A stretch of 64,000 bases of DNA from Paenibacillus dakarensis (GCF_001373415.1 NZ_CDSE01000087.1:29670-93669), one strand, 5' to 3'. Counted from the stretch's first letter, positions 1-9,143 are shown. The notes: generated by a model from the sequence alone, not told the origin. Numbers and translations are program-made.

Positions 1-19
1 GAAATCCAAGTGCCTTAGC

Positions 20-155
20 GTTTGGTTCCTGTGGCAGCCTACGAGGTTAGCTGACGGATTCGGGCATAACACAGGTGCCCTATTCACTCCTTCAGGAAGT
101 GAAATTCACCCCAATTAAATGGTTCCCCCATTTTCAAAACGAAATTCGGCTGATC
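20..155 (-). ncRNA. Cyclic-di-AMP riboswitch (ydaO/yuaA class)
   Basis: Read on the minus strand this stretch has the conserved blocks of the ydaO-yuaA riboswitch: GGGGGAACCA near 130, GGGGTGAAT near 110, ATAGGG near 80, and CCGTCAGCTAACCTCGTAGGC near 37-57. The order and spacing match the known class, which binds cyclic-di-AMP and usually switches expression off when the ligand is high. The controlled gene lies beyond the left edge and cannot be seen. In relatives such leaders precede cell-wall hydrolases (NlpC/P60 type) or potassium transporters. Confidence 0.88.
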
Positions 156-175
156 TATTCAATTAACATGATGTG

Positions 176-204
176 ATTATAACGCAATCTCTAATGGATA
201 CCAA
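176..204 (-). promoter_or_regulatory. Sigma-A promoter of the cyclic-di-AMP riboswitch transcript
   Basis: On the minus strand TTGGTA (204-199) and a perfect TATAAT (181-176) are separated by 17 bases, and transcription would start close to the first riboswitch block. Position and fit make this the leader's own promoter. Confidence 0.7.
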
Positions 205-445
205 AGCCGGTTTTGACTTGAATTATCTTAAAAAAGAACGGAATTGGGCATATTCTAGAATAGTAACCCATGATTTTCTGAGGTTTTCGAAATATTTTCT
301 TTACTTTCATCGTATTTTCATAATTTTAAAGGGGATAAGCTCCTTTTGTCTTTCATATCTATGTTATATTGGCTCTATACCTTCATGAGAAAACCTTATA
401 ATAGATGAAACTTATAACCCTATTACCAGAAAGAGGAGGAATTAC

Positions 446-2107
446 ATGAATAAAGCGGGACACCCTCTAAAGCTTCACTCAAACAAAAAGCCTTTAGCGA
501 TTCTGGGGGTCATCGGCCTAATTCTGTTTCTTGTTTTTCAAGTGCTTCCATCGATAGCCTCTGATTCATTGGAAGTCAAATCTCCAGAGTTAATCAGCAA
601 GGAAGAAGCGGCAAAAGCAGCAGTACGATTTGCAGAGGAACAATTGCAATACAGCAAGACTACTTCGGAAGAACCTCTTGTTACATATCAATCCAAATCA
701 GATGTTTACGGGTATTTATCCAAGGAAAATTTGCTGCAGGAGTATAATAAAAAATTCCAAAGCAAATATCCGTATGATGTATACCGCGTTCGTTTAAAGC
801 AGGCCGATGGAAGTGCTCTAAACATCGATGTACATATGGAAAATGCGGGAATTTCAGGTTTTACTCATGAATATTCAAATTCGGTCTATGAAGGGGCTAT
901 GCTGCAGACCGGCGGCGTACGCAACCAAATGCTTCTTATGATTGAAGGTGAGATGTCAGCAGCCGAGAAGACAGCCCTGGCCGAGCCATGGATCCAGATG
1001 GCAGGTTACAACACTTCGGATCTGGAACAGATTACACAGGAAGGTGAGCCTGGACTGGTATTTCAAGATCCGGATACAGCTGTTGGAGAATCACACCTTC
1101 AGCTAAAGTTCTCCTTCGAGGACCGCCAGCTGCGGTCATACCAGCCCGTCTTTTCCGTTCCGAAAGAACATACAGCTTACGTTGAGAAGCAGACACTGAG
1201 CGCGACCTTGCTTACCTTGCTTGGTTATGGTTTATTTACACTCGTTCTAGGCATATTGGCCATTGTATACAGCGTAAAGACAAGAGCCTATACTTCGTTT
1301 AAAAGAGGTATTTTTCTTTCCGTCCTGCTATTTGTCATTCAAATGCTGAATACCTATAACCTGCGCCCGGTCTTTCAAGCCGAAGGAATGTCGGATTCCG
1401 GCATAACGGGGATAATGATTTTTTATACCATTTATTCGCTTGTTTTCTCTGCGTTATTGTACTTCTCACTCGTCGGAGGAAGCGGGCTGTGGCGTAAAGA
1501 GGATGGATTAAATCCGTGGCCGCGATCCAAGGAAGCCGGTTATGGTTCATATGTGCTGGAAAGTATGAAGCTCGGATATATATGGGCTTGTATTTTGCTT
1601 GGGGCACAGTCTCTAATCTTCATTGTTCTCAGTCTTACGCTTCATACCTGGTCAACGACAGATGCGTCCCAGTCACCTTATAATATGCTCTATCCTTGGC
1701 TGTTCCCGCTCATGGCCTGGCTAGCGGGTATATCAGAAGAAGCTGTATATCGCCTGTTCGGAATCAAAATGGTGAAAAAAATCGTACGGAGCACATTTGC
1801 AGCGAGTTTAATCACCTCTACAATCTGGGCACTCGGCCATACTCTATATCCGATCTACCCTGTCATCTCAAGACCGATCGAACTTATCATTATCGGACTG
1901 ATGTTCAGCTATATCTTCTTGCGGTACGGGTACTTAACCTCCGTATTTGCCCATGTCGTATTTAACAGTATTCTCATGGGATTCAGCCTCATGCTGATGG
2001 ATAATACTTTCAACTTATGGATGGGAATATTCTATATTGTTCTGCCGGCGATTGTCGGCTATGTAATTTACAAATTTAATGGTTCCCGAACACTGCATTC
2101 TGTCTGA
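446..2107 (+). CDS. CPBP family intramembrane metalloprotease
   Basis: Integral membrane protein of 553 residues with an N-terminal membrane anchor, a long extracytoplasmic part (about residues 40-240) and a bundle of membrane helices after residue 250. The C-terminal half carries the CPBP (CAAX protease/bacteriocin-processing) motifs: glutamates E431-E432 with R436, then H465, then H503 with N507, the expected metal ligands of this glutamyl intramembrane protease family. A strong AGAGGAGGA ribosome site precedes the ATG. The substrate cannot be inferred. The large N-terminal domain is longer than in minimal CPBP proteins and I do not recognise it. It stands alone between a riboswitch leader and uvrC and ends in a good terminator. 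Confidence 0.85.
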   Translation: MNKAGHPLKLHSNKKPLAILGVIGLILFLVFQVLPSIASDSLEVKSPELISKEEAAKAAVRFAEEQLQYSKTTSEEPLVTYQSKSDVYGYLSKENLLQEYNKKFQSKYPYDVYRVRLKQADGSALNIDVHMENAGISGFTHEYSNSVYEGAMLQTGGVRNQMLLMIEGEMSAAEKTALAEPWIQMAGYNTSDLEQITQEGEPGLVFQDPDTAVGESHLQLKFSFEDRQLRSYQPVFSVPKEHTAYVEKQTLSATLLTLLGYGLFTLVLGILAIVYSVKTRAYTSFKRGIFLSVLLFVIQMLNTYNLRPVFQAEGMSDSGITGIMIFYTIYSLVFSALLYFSLVGGSGLWRKEDGLNPWPRSKEAGYGSYVLESMKLGYIWACILLGAQSLIFIVLSLTLHTWSTTDASQSPYNMLYPWLFPLMAWLAGISEEAVYRLFGIKMVKKIVRSTFAASLITSTIWALGHTLYPIYPVISRPIELIIIGLMFSYIFLRYGYLTSVFAHVVFNSILMGFSLMLMDNTFNLWMGIFYIVLPAIVGYVIYKFNGSRTLHSV

Positions 2108-2137
2108 CTTATCAGGAAATTCATAGCTTGTATCAAG

Positions 2138-2176
2138 AACGGCTCTGCATCCATCCCGGACAGAGCCGTTTTTTTT
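2138..2176 (+). terminator. Rho-independent terminator of the CPBP gene
   Basis: A 10-bp stem (AACGGCTCTG paired with CAGAGCCGTT) is followed by eight T on the plus strand. Confidence 0.85.
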
Positions 2177-2198
2177 CATAAAAAAAAGAAGCCGTATA

Positions 2199-4142
2199 TT
2201 ACGACTCCTCATCACGCAGGGCGTTCAATATTTCATTAGCCAGTTTATCTCCTATAGAAAGCGGCCGGAAATCCTCAACACTCGCCTCTTTGATTTTTTT
2301 GATTGATCCAAAATGCTTCAGGAGCAGCTTACGCCGCTTCTCGCCAATGCCGGGAATAGCATCCAGCTTCGAGGTAACCATCGATTTGCCCCGCTGCTCC
2401 CGGTGGAATGAGATCGCGAATCGGTGAACCTCATCTTGAATCCGCTGAAGCAAATAGAACTCCTGACTGTCCCGTGGAAGTGACACCGGTTCAGGCGGGT
2501 CCCCTACCATCAACTGGGCCGTCTTATGCTTTGCGTCCTTCACGAGCCCGCAGACGGGAATAAACAGTCCCAGCTCGTTCTCAAGTACATCTACGGCAGC
2601 TGAGATTTGGCCCTTCCCTCCGTCCACGACAATGAGATCAGGCAATGGCAAATTCTCTTTAAGCACTCTTTCATACCGGCGGCGAATAACCTCGCGCATC
2701 GTCCCGTAATCATCGGGTCCTTGGACAGAACGAATTTTATATTTGCGATACTCCTTCTTTTCCGGCTTCCCGTCGATAAACACAACCATAGCCGATACCG
2801 GATTTGTCCCTTGAATGTTCGAGTTATCAAACGCCTCAATTCGGTGCAGCGTATCCAGGCCAATAACCTCGCCCAGATTAGCAGCAGCAATCGTTGTCCG
2901 CTCCTCATCCCGCTCAATAAGTCTGAATTTCTCATCCAGCGATACCTTGGCGTTCTGTGCCGCCATACCAACCATCTGGCGCTTCAATCCTCTTTGCGGC
3001 ACGTGAACCTTCACACCGATCCACTCCTGCAGAGCGGCAGCGCCTCCGGCAGCATCCACGGTTCCTGCTCCTTCACCGAGATAATCATCTGTCTGTTCTG
3101 CAGGTTGAACTGCAGTCTCCTCGTTCCCGGCACTGGATGCAGCAGATGCATCAGCAGCCTTATCATCCTCCGCAGGTCCAGGCAGAAGGATTTCCTGAGG
3201 AAGCGCAGGGTTGTCACTGTAATACTGAGCTACAAAAGACATAAAATCACTGTATGCCTCACCATAATACGGAAATACAGATGCATTGCGCTGCACCATT
3301 TTCCCTTGGCGCATATATAGAATCTGTACACACATCCAGCCTTTATCCACAGAATAACCAAACACATCCCGGTCCTTCGTATCCGTGGTCGTGATTTTCT
3401 GTTTCTCCATAATGGCATCGATATGCATAATTTGATCCCGCAGCTCTTTCGCCCGTTCGAAGTATAGTTCTTCTGCAGCTTCCTGCATTTTGCGCTGGAG
3501 CTCCTTTTTGACTTCTTCATGCCCTCCGCTCAGAAAAGAGCTGATCTCATGTCTAATTTCATCATAAGCAGATTGAGGAATCTCCTTAACACATGGTGCC
3601 ATACACTGCCCCATATGGTAATACAGGCAGACCTCCTTTGGCATTACGCCGCATTTACGCAAGGGGTACATCCGATCCAGCAGCTTTTTGGTCTGCTGTG
3701 CCGCATATGCATTCGGATAGGGTCCGAAATACTTTGCTTTATCTTTAAGCACCCGCCGGGTCACTTCCAGCCGGGGATGCGCTTCATTCGTGATTTTTAA
3801 GTAAGGATATGTCTTGTCATCCTTCAAGAGTACATTATAACGAGGCTGATGCGTCTTGATCAGGTTACATTCCAGAATCAATGCTTCCATGTTGCTGCCG
3901 GTAACGATGTACTCAAAGTCGCGGATTTCAGATACGAGACGCTGAGTCTTCCCGTCATGGCTGCCTGTAAAATAGGAACGCACCCGATTCTTTAGCACCT
4001 TGGCTTTACCTACGTATATAATTGTCCCTTCATTATTCTTCATCAAGTAACAGCCCGGAAGATCGGGCAATAGAGCCAGCTTATTTCGAATATTCTCCAT
4101 CGCTTTCTCCCGTTCCTGATGCTCCTTCGATATATCTTCCAT
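2199..4142 (-). CDS. uvrC: Excinuclease ABC subunit C
   Basis: UvrC makes both incisions in nucleotide excision repair. In order: GIY-YIG nuclease domain near the N terminus (LPDLPGCYLM then IYVGKAK), the UVR helical hairpin around 200-235, the RNase H-like nuclease with DLIVVDGGKGQ near 500, and C-terminal helix-hairpin-helix (DAIPGIGEKRR). I start at the ATG at 4142, which has GGAGAGGAGTG just upstream. A start 45 bases further out would run into the trxA terminator. At 647 residues it exceeds the usual 590-610 because of an Ala/Glu/Asp-rich low-complexity insert of about 45 residues between the central region and the C-terminal nuclease. Confidence 0.96.
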   Translation of the reverse strand: MEDISKEHQEREKAMENIRNKLALLPDLPGCYLMKNNEGTIIYVGKAKVLKNRVRSYFTGSHDGKTQRLVSEIRDFEYIVTGSNMEALILECNLIKTHQPRYNVLLKDDKTYPYLKITNEAHPRLEVTRRVLKDKAKYFGPYPNAYAAQQTKKLLDRMYPLRKCGVMPKEVCLYYHMGQCMAPCVKEIPQSAYDEIRHEISSFLSGGHEEVKKELQRKMQEAAEELYFERAKELRDQIMHIDAIMEKQKITTTDTKDRDVFGYSVDKGWMCVQILYMRQGKMVQRNASVFPYYGEAYSDFMSFVAQYYSDNPALPQEILLPGPAEDDKAADASAASSAGNEETAVQPAEQTDDYLGEGAGTVDAAGGAAALQEWIGVKVHVPQRGLKRQMVGMAAQNAKVSLDEKFRLIERDEERTTIAAANLGEVIGLDTLHRIEAFDNSNIQGTNPVSAMVVFIDGKPEKKEYRKYKIRSVQGPDDYGTMREVIRRRYERVLKENLPLPDLIVVDGGKGQISAAVDVLENELGLFIPVCGLVKDAKHKTAQLMVGDPPEPVSLPRDSQEFYLLQRIQDEVHRFAISFHREQRGKSMVTSKLDAIPGIGEKRRKLLLKHFGSIKKIKEASVEDFRPLSIGDKLANEILNALRDEES

Positions 4143-4167
4143 TCTTTCACTCCTCTCCAAGGAGATA

Positions 4168-4176
4168 ATTATATCA
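4168..4176 (-). promoter_or_regulatory. Extended -10 promoter of uvrC
   Basis: Minus-strand TGATATAAT (TG-n-TATAAT) lies between the trxA terminator and the uvrC ribosome site. No clear -35 is present, as is typical for extended -10 promoters. Confidence 0.5.
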
Positions 4177-4216
4177 AAACCACACAAAGCGCCTCCGGTA
4201 TGAAACCGAAGGCGCT
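4177..4216 (-). terminator. Terminator after trxA
   Basis: Minus-strand hairpin AGCGCCTTCGG / CCGGAGGCGCT followed by a T-rich tract. It separates trxA from uvrC. Confidence 0.7.
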
Positions 4217-4255
4217 ATATGGGTACAAGTCCATCCTATATTAAAAGATGCTTGC

Positions 4256-4573
4256 TTACTGATGTTTGGCAATAATGCCTTTCAATGCTTCTTTGGAGTT
4301 CAACCCGACAACCTTGTCGACTGGCTGACCGTTTTTAAAGAAGATAAGAGTTGGGATACTCATTACACCGAAACGGGAAGCAGATTCAGGATTTTCATCT
4401 ACGTTCACTTTCGCAATTTTAACATCATCGCCGAGTTCTTGAGACAATTCGTCCAGAATCGGAGCAAGCATTTTACAAGGACCGCACCAAGGCGCCCAGA
4501 AATCAACTACAACCGTTCCCTGTCCTTCTACTTCACTAGTAAAAGTCTGGTCGGATACATTGACGATAGCCAT
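4256..4573 (-). CDS. trxA: Thioredoxin
   Basis: Full-length thioredoxin (105 residues), the general cytosolic protein disulfide reductase. The active site WCGPC has its cysteines at 30 and 33, and the cis-proline loop (MSIPTL) is present around residue 75. AAGGAGGA precedes the ATG. It is a single gene with a minus-strand TATACT element about 70 bases upstream and its own terminator. trxA followed by uvrC is a familiar Bacillales order. Confidence 0.97.
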   Translation of the reverse strand: MAIVNVSDQTFTSEVEGQGTVVVDFWAPWCGPCKMLAPILDELSQELGDDVKIAKVNVDENPESASRFGVMSIPTLIFFKNGQPVDKVVGLNSKEALKGIIAKHQ

Positions 4574-4640
4574 GAGTTTTTCCTCCTTATAGGAATGTCC
4601 ATTATATGCTTAAACTAATTATGTCTAAGCTAACCACTAC

Positions 4641-4670
4641 AGTATACCACATCCTTATCCTATAAGTGAA
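4641..4670 (-). promoter_or_regulatory. Candidate trxA promoter
   Basis: Minus-strand TTCACT and TATACT separated by 18 bases, about 70 bases before the trxA start. The -35 fit is only moderate. Confidence 0.4.
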
Positions 4671-4804
4671 ATAGGTGATCCACATGGAATGTTAAGCCAT
4701 TCTTTACAAATGATTTCCTCATTGGTTATACTACAAGTACAAACCGGGTGATCATGTCAATAAGATACATCACACGGCAGTTCATCTTTGAGGAGGCAAG
4801 CACC

Positions 4805-4960
4805 ATGGATGTTAACGTGCGCGCAATGGATCCTCGGGAGCATATTAATGAAGAACCACGTAATGATTTTGGCGATTTAATGTTGGGCTTTGGCGGCATG
4901 TTCGGCTTTATGTTCGTCATTTTCTTCGCTATGGTTATTATTAAGTTCATCGCTGGTTAA
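4805..4960 (+). CDS. yqzM: YqzM family small membrane protein
   Basis: A 51-residue protein with a charged N-terminal half (DPREHINEEPRNDF) and one C-terminal membrane helix ending IIKFIAG, which matches the tail of the Bacillus YqzM family. The start at 4805 is chosen because GAGGAGG lies eight bases upstream; an upstream ATG at 4748 lacks a site. Function is unknown. It is transcribed alone toward dnaI, with a shared terminator between. Confidence 0.72.
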   Translation: MDVNVRAMDPREHINEEPRNDFGDLMLGFGGMFGFMFVIFFAMVIIKFIAG

Positions 4961-5007
4961 TGTTCCTTGGGATTGTTCTTCTGTGAAGGGCGAAATCTCT
5001 TCAACCC

Positions 5008-5054
5008 AAAAAGTCTGATCACATGCCGCTTTGGCAAAGGATCAGACTTTTTTC
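5008..5054. terminator. Bidirectional terminator between yqzM and dnaI
   Basis: A 13-bp stem AAAAAGTCTGATC / GATCAGACTTTTT has A-rich and T-rich flanks, so it can end transcripts from both converging genes. Confidence 0.8.
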
Positions 5055-5086
5055 ATGTTCAAATGACTGAACTTATATAACGAGCT

Positions 5087-6040
5087 TTATATTTTTCCCC
5101 GTTGATTCTCTCCATATAACTGTACGGCATCCACAAAAGGCGAAATCCGGTTCATCAAACGCTGACCTTTGTGCGCTTCCTCCCCGTCTTTGCTTGTGAA
5201 GCTTAGGTGCCTCTCCAATCCGTCCAGCGGATAGTTGGAGGTATAGAAAGTAGGCTTACGGTTCATCCGGTAATTCAAAATGGCTCCAAGGACATGATCT
5301 CGAACCCACGGATTCAAATTCTCAGCACCGATGTCATCGAATATAAGCAGATCACAATTTTTCATCGTGTCGACCGTTTCTTTTAACTTGCTCCCGTCCT
5401 GCATCATGAATTTCAAATCTTCAACGAAGTCCGGCATATATACTATAACGCCTGTATAGCCCTCTTTTGCTAATTCATGCAGCATATAACACATCAGATA
5501 TGTCTTTCCTGTTCCGAAGGATCCGGATAGATATAACCCTCGCGGTGATAACCCCTTTTCCTTGGTATCCTGAATATACCGGAACACCTGGGTTACAGCC
5601 GGAGCGCGAAGGCGGTCCTTCGTCATAATTTCAACCTCATTATACCCTTCAGTGAGTGCCCGCTCGTCCAGATAAAAGCTCCGCACCCGCTTCCGAATCT
5701 GTTCCTCATTGTTCTTGGCAATCTGCAGCGCACAAGGAGTTTTCCGCTCATATATCTCCATAGTGCCGTTCACACTCTGAACATCCAGTTTACTGTAGTG
5801 GCCTTGAAAATCATTAGGACACCGCTCCAGCCCCGGGCAATTCTCACAGTGCTCATGATCAGAGACATATTGGTACAGACGGCTTAAATTCGTTCGCATT
5901 ACCTTTTCATCAAGCTCCGGGTGTTCCGCCCGGAGACTTAGAATGAGCGGATGATGCAGCAAATTTTCGGCTATTTGCTCTGAGCGACGACGAAACGCCG
6001 GACTCTTCATGCTTTCCAGTAATTGACCTAGAGAGTCCAC
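5087..6040 (-). CDS. dnaI: Primosomal protein DnaI, helicase loader
   Basis: AAA+ ATPase that loads the replicative helicase DnaC with DnaB and DnaD. The N-terminal zinc domain has cysteines at 65, 68, 74 and 103, Walker A is GSFGTGKT at 173-180 and Walker B is LLIFDD at 231-236. It starts with GTG, with AAGGTG close by. Length (317) is normal for DnaI. It follows dnaB after 35 bases, the standard primosome operon. Confidence 0.95.
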   Translation of the reverse strand: MDSLGQLLESMKSPAFRRRSEQIAENLLHHPLILSLRAEHPELDEKVMRTNLSRLYQYVSDHEHCENCPGLERCPNDFQGHYSKLDVQSVNGTMEIYERKTPCALQIAKNNEEQIRKRVRSFYLDERALTEGYNEVEIMTKDRLRAPAVTQVFRYIQDTKEKGLSPRGLYLSGSFGTGKTYLMCYMLHELAKEGYTGVIVYMPDFVEDLKFMMQDGSKLKETVDTMKNCDLLIFDDIGAENLNPWVRDHVLGAILNYRMNRKPTFYTSNYPLDGLERHLSFTSKDGEEAHKGQRLMNRISPFVDAVQLYGENQRGKI

Positions 6041-6075
6041 CTGCTCACCTTCCTTTTATTAGAACGGACATTTCT

Positions 6076-7581
6076 TTATCCGCCCCTTTTCTTGCTTGCC
6101 TGCATCTCTGCAGCAAGCTTCAACATTTCCTCGTATTCCTCTTCCGACACGGCCTCGCCCTGAGCAGATTCATGGGCAATAGGAATCTCCGGTTTAACTT
6201 TACCGTTCTTGGCATTAGAACGTGTACGTGCCGCCGCAGCCTGTTTGCCTTTCATCTTGGCTTGATCGCGTATATATTGAACCGCCTTCTCATAACTGTT
6301 AACCTGCTTCAGCAGCATATTGGAAGCAATCGCCTCAACAAAATTCCGATTGATCCGCTGCTCTCCGCCAGCTGCAATGAGAGACATTAAGTAATGAATT
6401 AATACGTTGATCACTTCACCCGGCAATTTGTAGCTGAGGTCGATCTTTTCGAACATCTCCATAAAATGCGCAGGAACTGTGCCTGGAAAAAAAGTCTGAA
6501 GAAGCTTCGTATAAGGCTCATTGCGAAGCATCATATTATATTGGTGGATATCACACTTCGATTGAAACTGGGATGGGACCTCTACATAGTACTCCATCTG
6601 TACTGCATGTTCTTCTGCAGGAGCATCGGGATCTGTATTCAGCTCCTGGTGCAGCGCTACAACCTTCCCGGCTGTAATCTGCCGCTTTTCCTGCATCTTC
6701 ATGCCCTGACGAAAATGAAGGCTCGCTCTGTGCTGAAGCTCATCCAGTATCACTTCACCTGTGCCTGAGAAAATATCATCTTCATCTAAAAGCCGGCATA
6801 AATCTTGCACACTAAGATCATATTTACGTACAACATAATTCACAATCCCCATCTGTTCATGATCATACCTGAGACGCTCTACAAATACCCGATTTTTGGA
6901 CTCACGCGGAAAACGCAATATGATATCGGAATAGTTCAAGCCCTCACCCTGGGGTACACTTTGTTGTACGGCAGGACTGCGCACGGGCTCCACTTCGGTT
7001 AAAGCCTGCTCCAGTTCATAATCGATAACATGGGTGTTCAATTCAAAAATATCGTAAAATGGCACCGAAATATTCTCTTTATTAAGTGATATTCCCGACC
7101 ATTCTTGCGGTTCCTTGCTCCACAGCTGTTCTCGAAGGGACATCACGGCAAACTTGCCGACCTTGTCCCGCAGTAATAATGTCAAATGCTGTGTATTAAA
7201 AAACTCCGACGGAGACAGCGGTGCTTGAAGCTCATATTCATATACATAATCATCTGTCTCCGGAACGTACATGCGGCTCGTCTGAAGCAGTCCTACGGCT
7301 TCGAGCTTCGACGTCTGCTCAATCAAATATCTACGGCCCTTTTCGCTCGGCTCCAGCCCTAAAGTCAAAAAAAGTCGACGCTGCTGCTCGATCGCTGAAT
7401 ATCCGACCTTCTCCATCGGTACGTGCATGATGAGAAGACGATAAAAGCTGATCCCGAACGCACCAACCATCGGCTGATAAATGGAACTGAGCATTTTGTC
7501 ATCCAAACCGCTCAGGCAGAAGTCGCGGTATACGCAGTAACGGTGGTTCTCCGTAAAATGTAAAAAGTTTGTCATGCGCAT
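6076..7581 (-). CDS. dnaB: Replication initiation and membrane attachment protein DnaB
   Basis: Firmicute DnaB (not the E. coli helicase) remodels the origin and attaches it to the membrane during helicase loading. The 501-residue protein has the N-terminal winged-helix DDBH1 region (DFCLSGLDDKMLSSIYQPM near 20-40) and a C-terminal DDBH2 region near 370-440, followed by a charged tail. GGGGAGGAG lies ten bases upstream of the ATG. It is the first gene of the dnaB-dnaI pair. The nrdR gene that precedes it in B. subtilis is not here. Confidence 0.93.
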   Translation of the reverse strand: MRMTNFLHFTENHRYCVYRDFCLSGLDDKMLSSIYQPMVGAFGISFYRLLIMHVPMEKVGYSAIEQQRRLFLTLGLEPSEKGRRYLIEQTSKLEAVGLLQTSRMYVPETDDYVYEYELQAPLSPSEFFNTQHLTLLLRDKVGKFAVMSLREQLWSKEPQEWSGISLNKENISVPFYDIFELNTHVIDYELEQALTEVEPVRSPAVQQSVPQGEGLNYSDIILRFPRESKNRVFVERLRYDHEQMGIVNYVVRKYDLSVQDLCRLLDEDDIFSGTGEVILDELQHRASLHFRQGMKMQEKRQITAGKVVALHQELNTDPDAPAEEHAVQMEYYVEVPSQFQSKCDIHQYNMMLRNEPYTKLLQTFFPGTVPAHFMEMFEKIDLSYKLPGEVINVLIHYLMSLIAAGGEQRINRNFVEAIASNMLLKQVNSYEKAVQYIRDQAKMKGKQAAAARTRSNAKNGKVKPEIPIAHESAQGEAVSEEEYEEMLKLAAEMQASKKRGG

Positions 7582-7701
7582 CGTGATTGCTCCTCCCCTG
7601 TCGCCTAAAATAGACTTCTCTATTCTATCATAAAAAGGAATACCTTAAGTCTGTTTCATAGTTCAAAATTTCTGGAATTCATGAACTTATTTTCTCGGGC
7701 A

Positions 7702-7733
7702 ACAAAAACGACCCTCCCGAATACGGGAGAGCC
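7702..7733 (-). terminator. Terminator after yuiB
   Basis: Minus-strand stem CTCCCG / CGGGAG with tetraloop TATT, then GGTCGTTTTTG. Confidence 0.65.
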
Positions 7734-7776
7734 GCCGATGCCTATCATCTGGGAGAATTTGATTAAATCACTTATT

Positions 7777-8076
7777 TTAGAACATTTTAAATCCTTTAAC
7801 CCGTAATGTTTGGATAGTCCAGCCGCTTAAAAAGGCTCCCGCCAAACCCGCTGCACCTGTCAAATAATCCACCACCTGGAATGAGCTTACGTGTGCCCAA
7901 AGGGTGGTCTCATCCCGGTTCCATAAGCTGTAAATGACAGCCGGCAATATGACAATCACGAACAAATAGCATGGAAACCAGGTTGTCTTCATTAACATAT
8001 TGAGGATAAATCCGATCCCAAACATCATGACAAAAAATAAAATCATCAATACAAGCACGGGAATAAATTGCAGCAT
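7777..8076 (-). CDS. yuiB: YuiB family membrane protein
   Basis: A 99-residue protein with hydrophobic segments near 5-28, 38-55 and 75-90, matching the Bacillus YuiB family in length and in its FGIGFILNML opening. Function is unknown. It belongs to the conserved Bacillales neighbourhood that also holds yumB and yumC, both present within the next 5 kb. AGAGGTGA lies upstream of the ATG and it has its own terminator. Confidence 0.72.
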   Translation of the reverse strand: MLQFIPVLVLMILFFVMMFGIGFILNMLMKTTWFPCYLFVIVILPAVIYSLWNRDETTLWAHVSSFQVVDYLTGAAGLAGAFLSGWTIQTLRVKGFKMF

Positions 8077-8225
8077 AATTGCCAGTCACCTCTTCTTCGT
8101 CACCATCACAGCCGCGGCATACTCTTTGCTATGAAGAATAGCACACGATAGACGGGCTAGTAGATAGTGTACTAAAAAAAATGTCACATATCAACGAACA
8201 TTCCGTGAATAGATTGTGTCAACGT

Positions 8226-8254
8226 TTGCCCTTCTCGCGGCGGTTAGATACAAT
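8226..8254 (+). promoter_or_regulatory. Sigma-A promoter of the coproheme decarboxylase gene
   Basis: TTGCCC (8226-8231) and TACAAT (8249-8254) with 17 bases between, about 70 bases before the start codon. Confidence 0.65.
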
Positions 8255-8325
8255 GAAGAAAGATTTAACAAGCGGGTTATCCGCTGTAGGAGAGCATTTA
8301 CAAGAATATAATTAGGGGTGATCCT

Positions 8326-9075
8326 ATGAATGAAGCTGCAATGACGCTTGAAGGCTGGTATGCACTGCATGATTTCCGTTCAATCAACTGGCCGGCATGG
8401 AAAGCTGCAGATGACGAGGAACGTGCAGTGGCACTGGACGAGCTGCATGCATTTCTGGAAGAGTGGAGAAACGTTGAAGAATCTAAGCGTGGAAGCACTG
8501 CTGTATACACGATTGTAGGGCAAAAAGCTGATATTGTGTTTATGCATTTGCGTGAAACGCTTGAAGAGCTGAATGCAATCGAGAATGAATTTAACAAAAC
8601 GACATTTGCTCAATATACGACTAAATCTTACTCCTATGTCAGCGTTGTCGAGCTCAGCAACTATTTGGCAGGTTCTTCGGAAGGAGATCCGATGGAGAAT
8701 CCCCATATTATTGCACGCTTGAAGCCGGTCCTTCCTAAGGCGAAGCATATTTGCTTCTACCCAATGAACAAAAAGCGTGATCTTAGCGATAACTGGTACA
8801 TGCTTAGTATGGAGGAAAGACGTTCAATGATGCGCAGTCACGGGCTTATCGGCCGCGGCTATGCAGGCAAAGTGAAACAGATTATCACGGGTTCTGTCGG
8901 ATTTGATGATTGGGAATGGGGCGTTACCTTATTCGCAGACGATGCACTCCAGTTCAAAAAGCTCGTATATGAAATGCGCTTTGATGAAGTCAGCGCCCGC
9001 TTCGGCGAGTTTGGCCCTTTTTATGTCGGCAATCTGCTTGAGCAAGATGCCTTTGGCCAATTAATGAAGGTATAA
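8326..9075 (+). CDS. chdC: Coproheme decarboxylase (HemQ)
   Basis: Last enzyme of the coproporphyrin-dependent heme pathway of Gram-positives: it decarboxylates coproheme to protoheme using hydrogen peroxide. The 249-residue protein is a full-length chlorite-dismutase-fold family member. Y145 in the YPMNKKR motif is the radical tyrosine and H172 the proximal iron ligand in characterised homologues, and both are conserved. The ATG has a GGGGTGATCCT site upstream. It is monocistronic, with its own promoter and terminator. The window also holds ctaA and ctaB, which convert its product to heme A. Confidence 0.95.
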   Translation: MNEAAMTLEGWYALHDFRSINWPAWKAADDEERAVALDELHAFLEEWRNVEESKRGSTAVYTIVGQKADIVFMHLRETLEELNAIENEFNKTTFAQYTTKSYSYVSVVELSNYLAGSSEGDPMENPHIIARLKPVLPKAKHICFYPMNKKRDLSDNWYMLSMEERRSMMRSHGLIGRGYAGKVKQIITGSVGFDDWEWGVTLFADDALQFKKLVYEMRFDEVSARFGEFGPFYVGNLLEQDAFGQLMKV

Positions 9076-9090
9076 TCATATTTCATTGAA

Positions 9091-9128
9091 AGAGCTGTCC
9101 CTAAGTGTTTTGGGGGCAGCTCCTTTTT
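9091..9128 (+). terminator. Terminator of chdC
   Basis: Stem GAGCTGtCCC / GGGgCAGCTC followed by CTTTTTGG. Confidence 0.75.
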
Positions 9129-9143
9129 GGATTTTGGATTCTG

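Noticed and set aside
173..388. 71-codon plus-strand frame beginning in the riboswitch promoter
   Set aside because: No ribosome site, odd composition and overlap with the minus-strand promoter; it reads as a chance frame.
2607..3320. 237-codon plus-strand frame opposite uvrC
   Set aside because: Lies fully inside the well-supported uvrC gene on the other strand and has no recognisable protein features.
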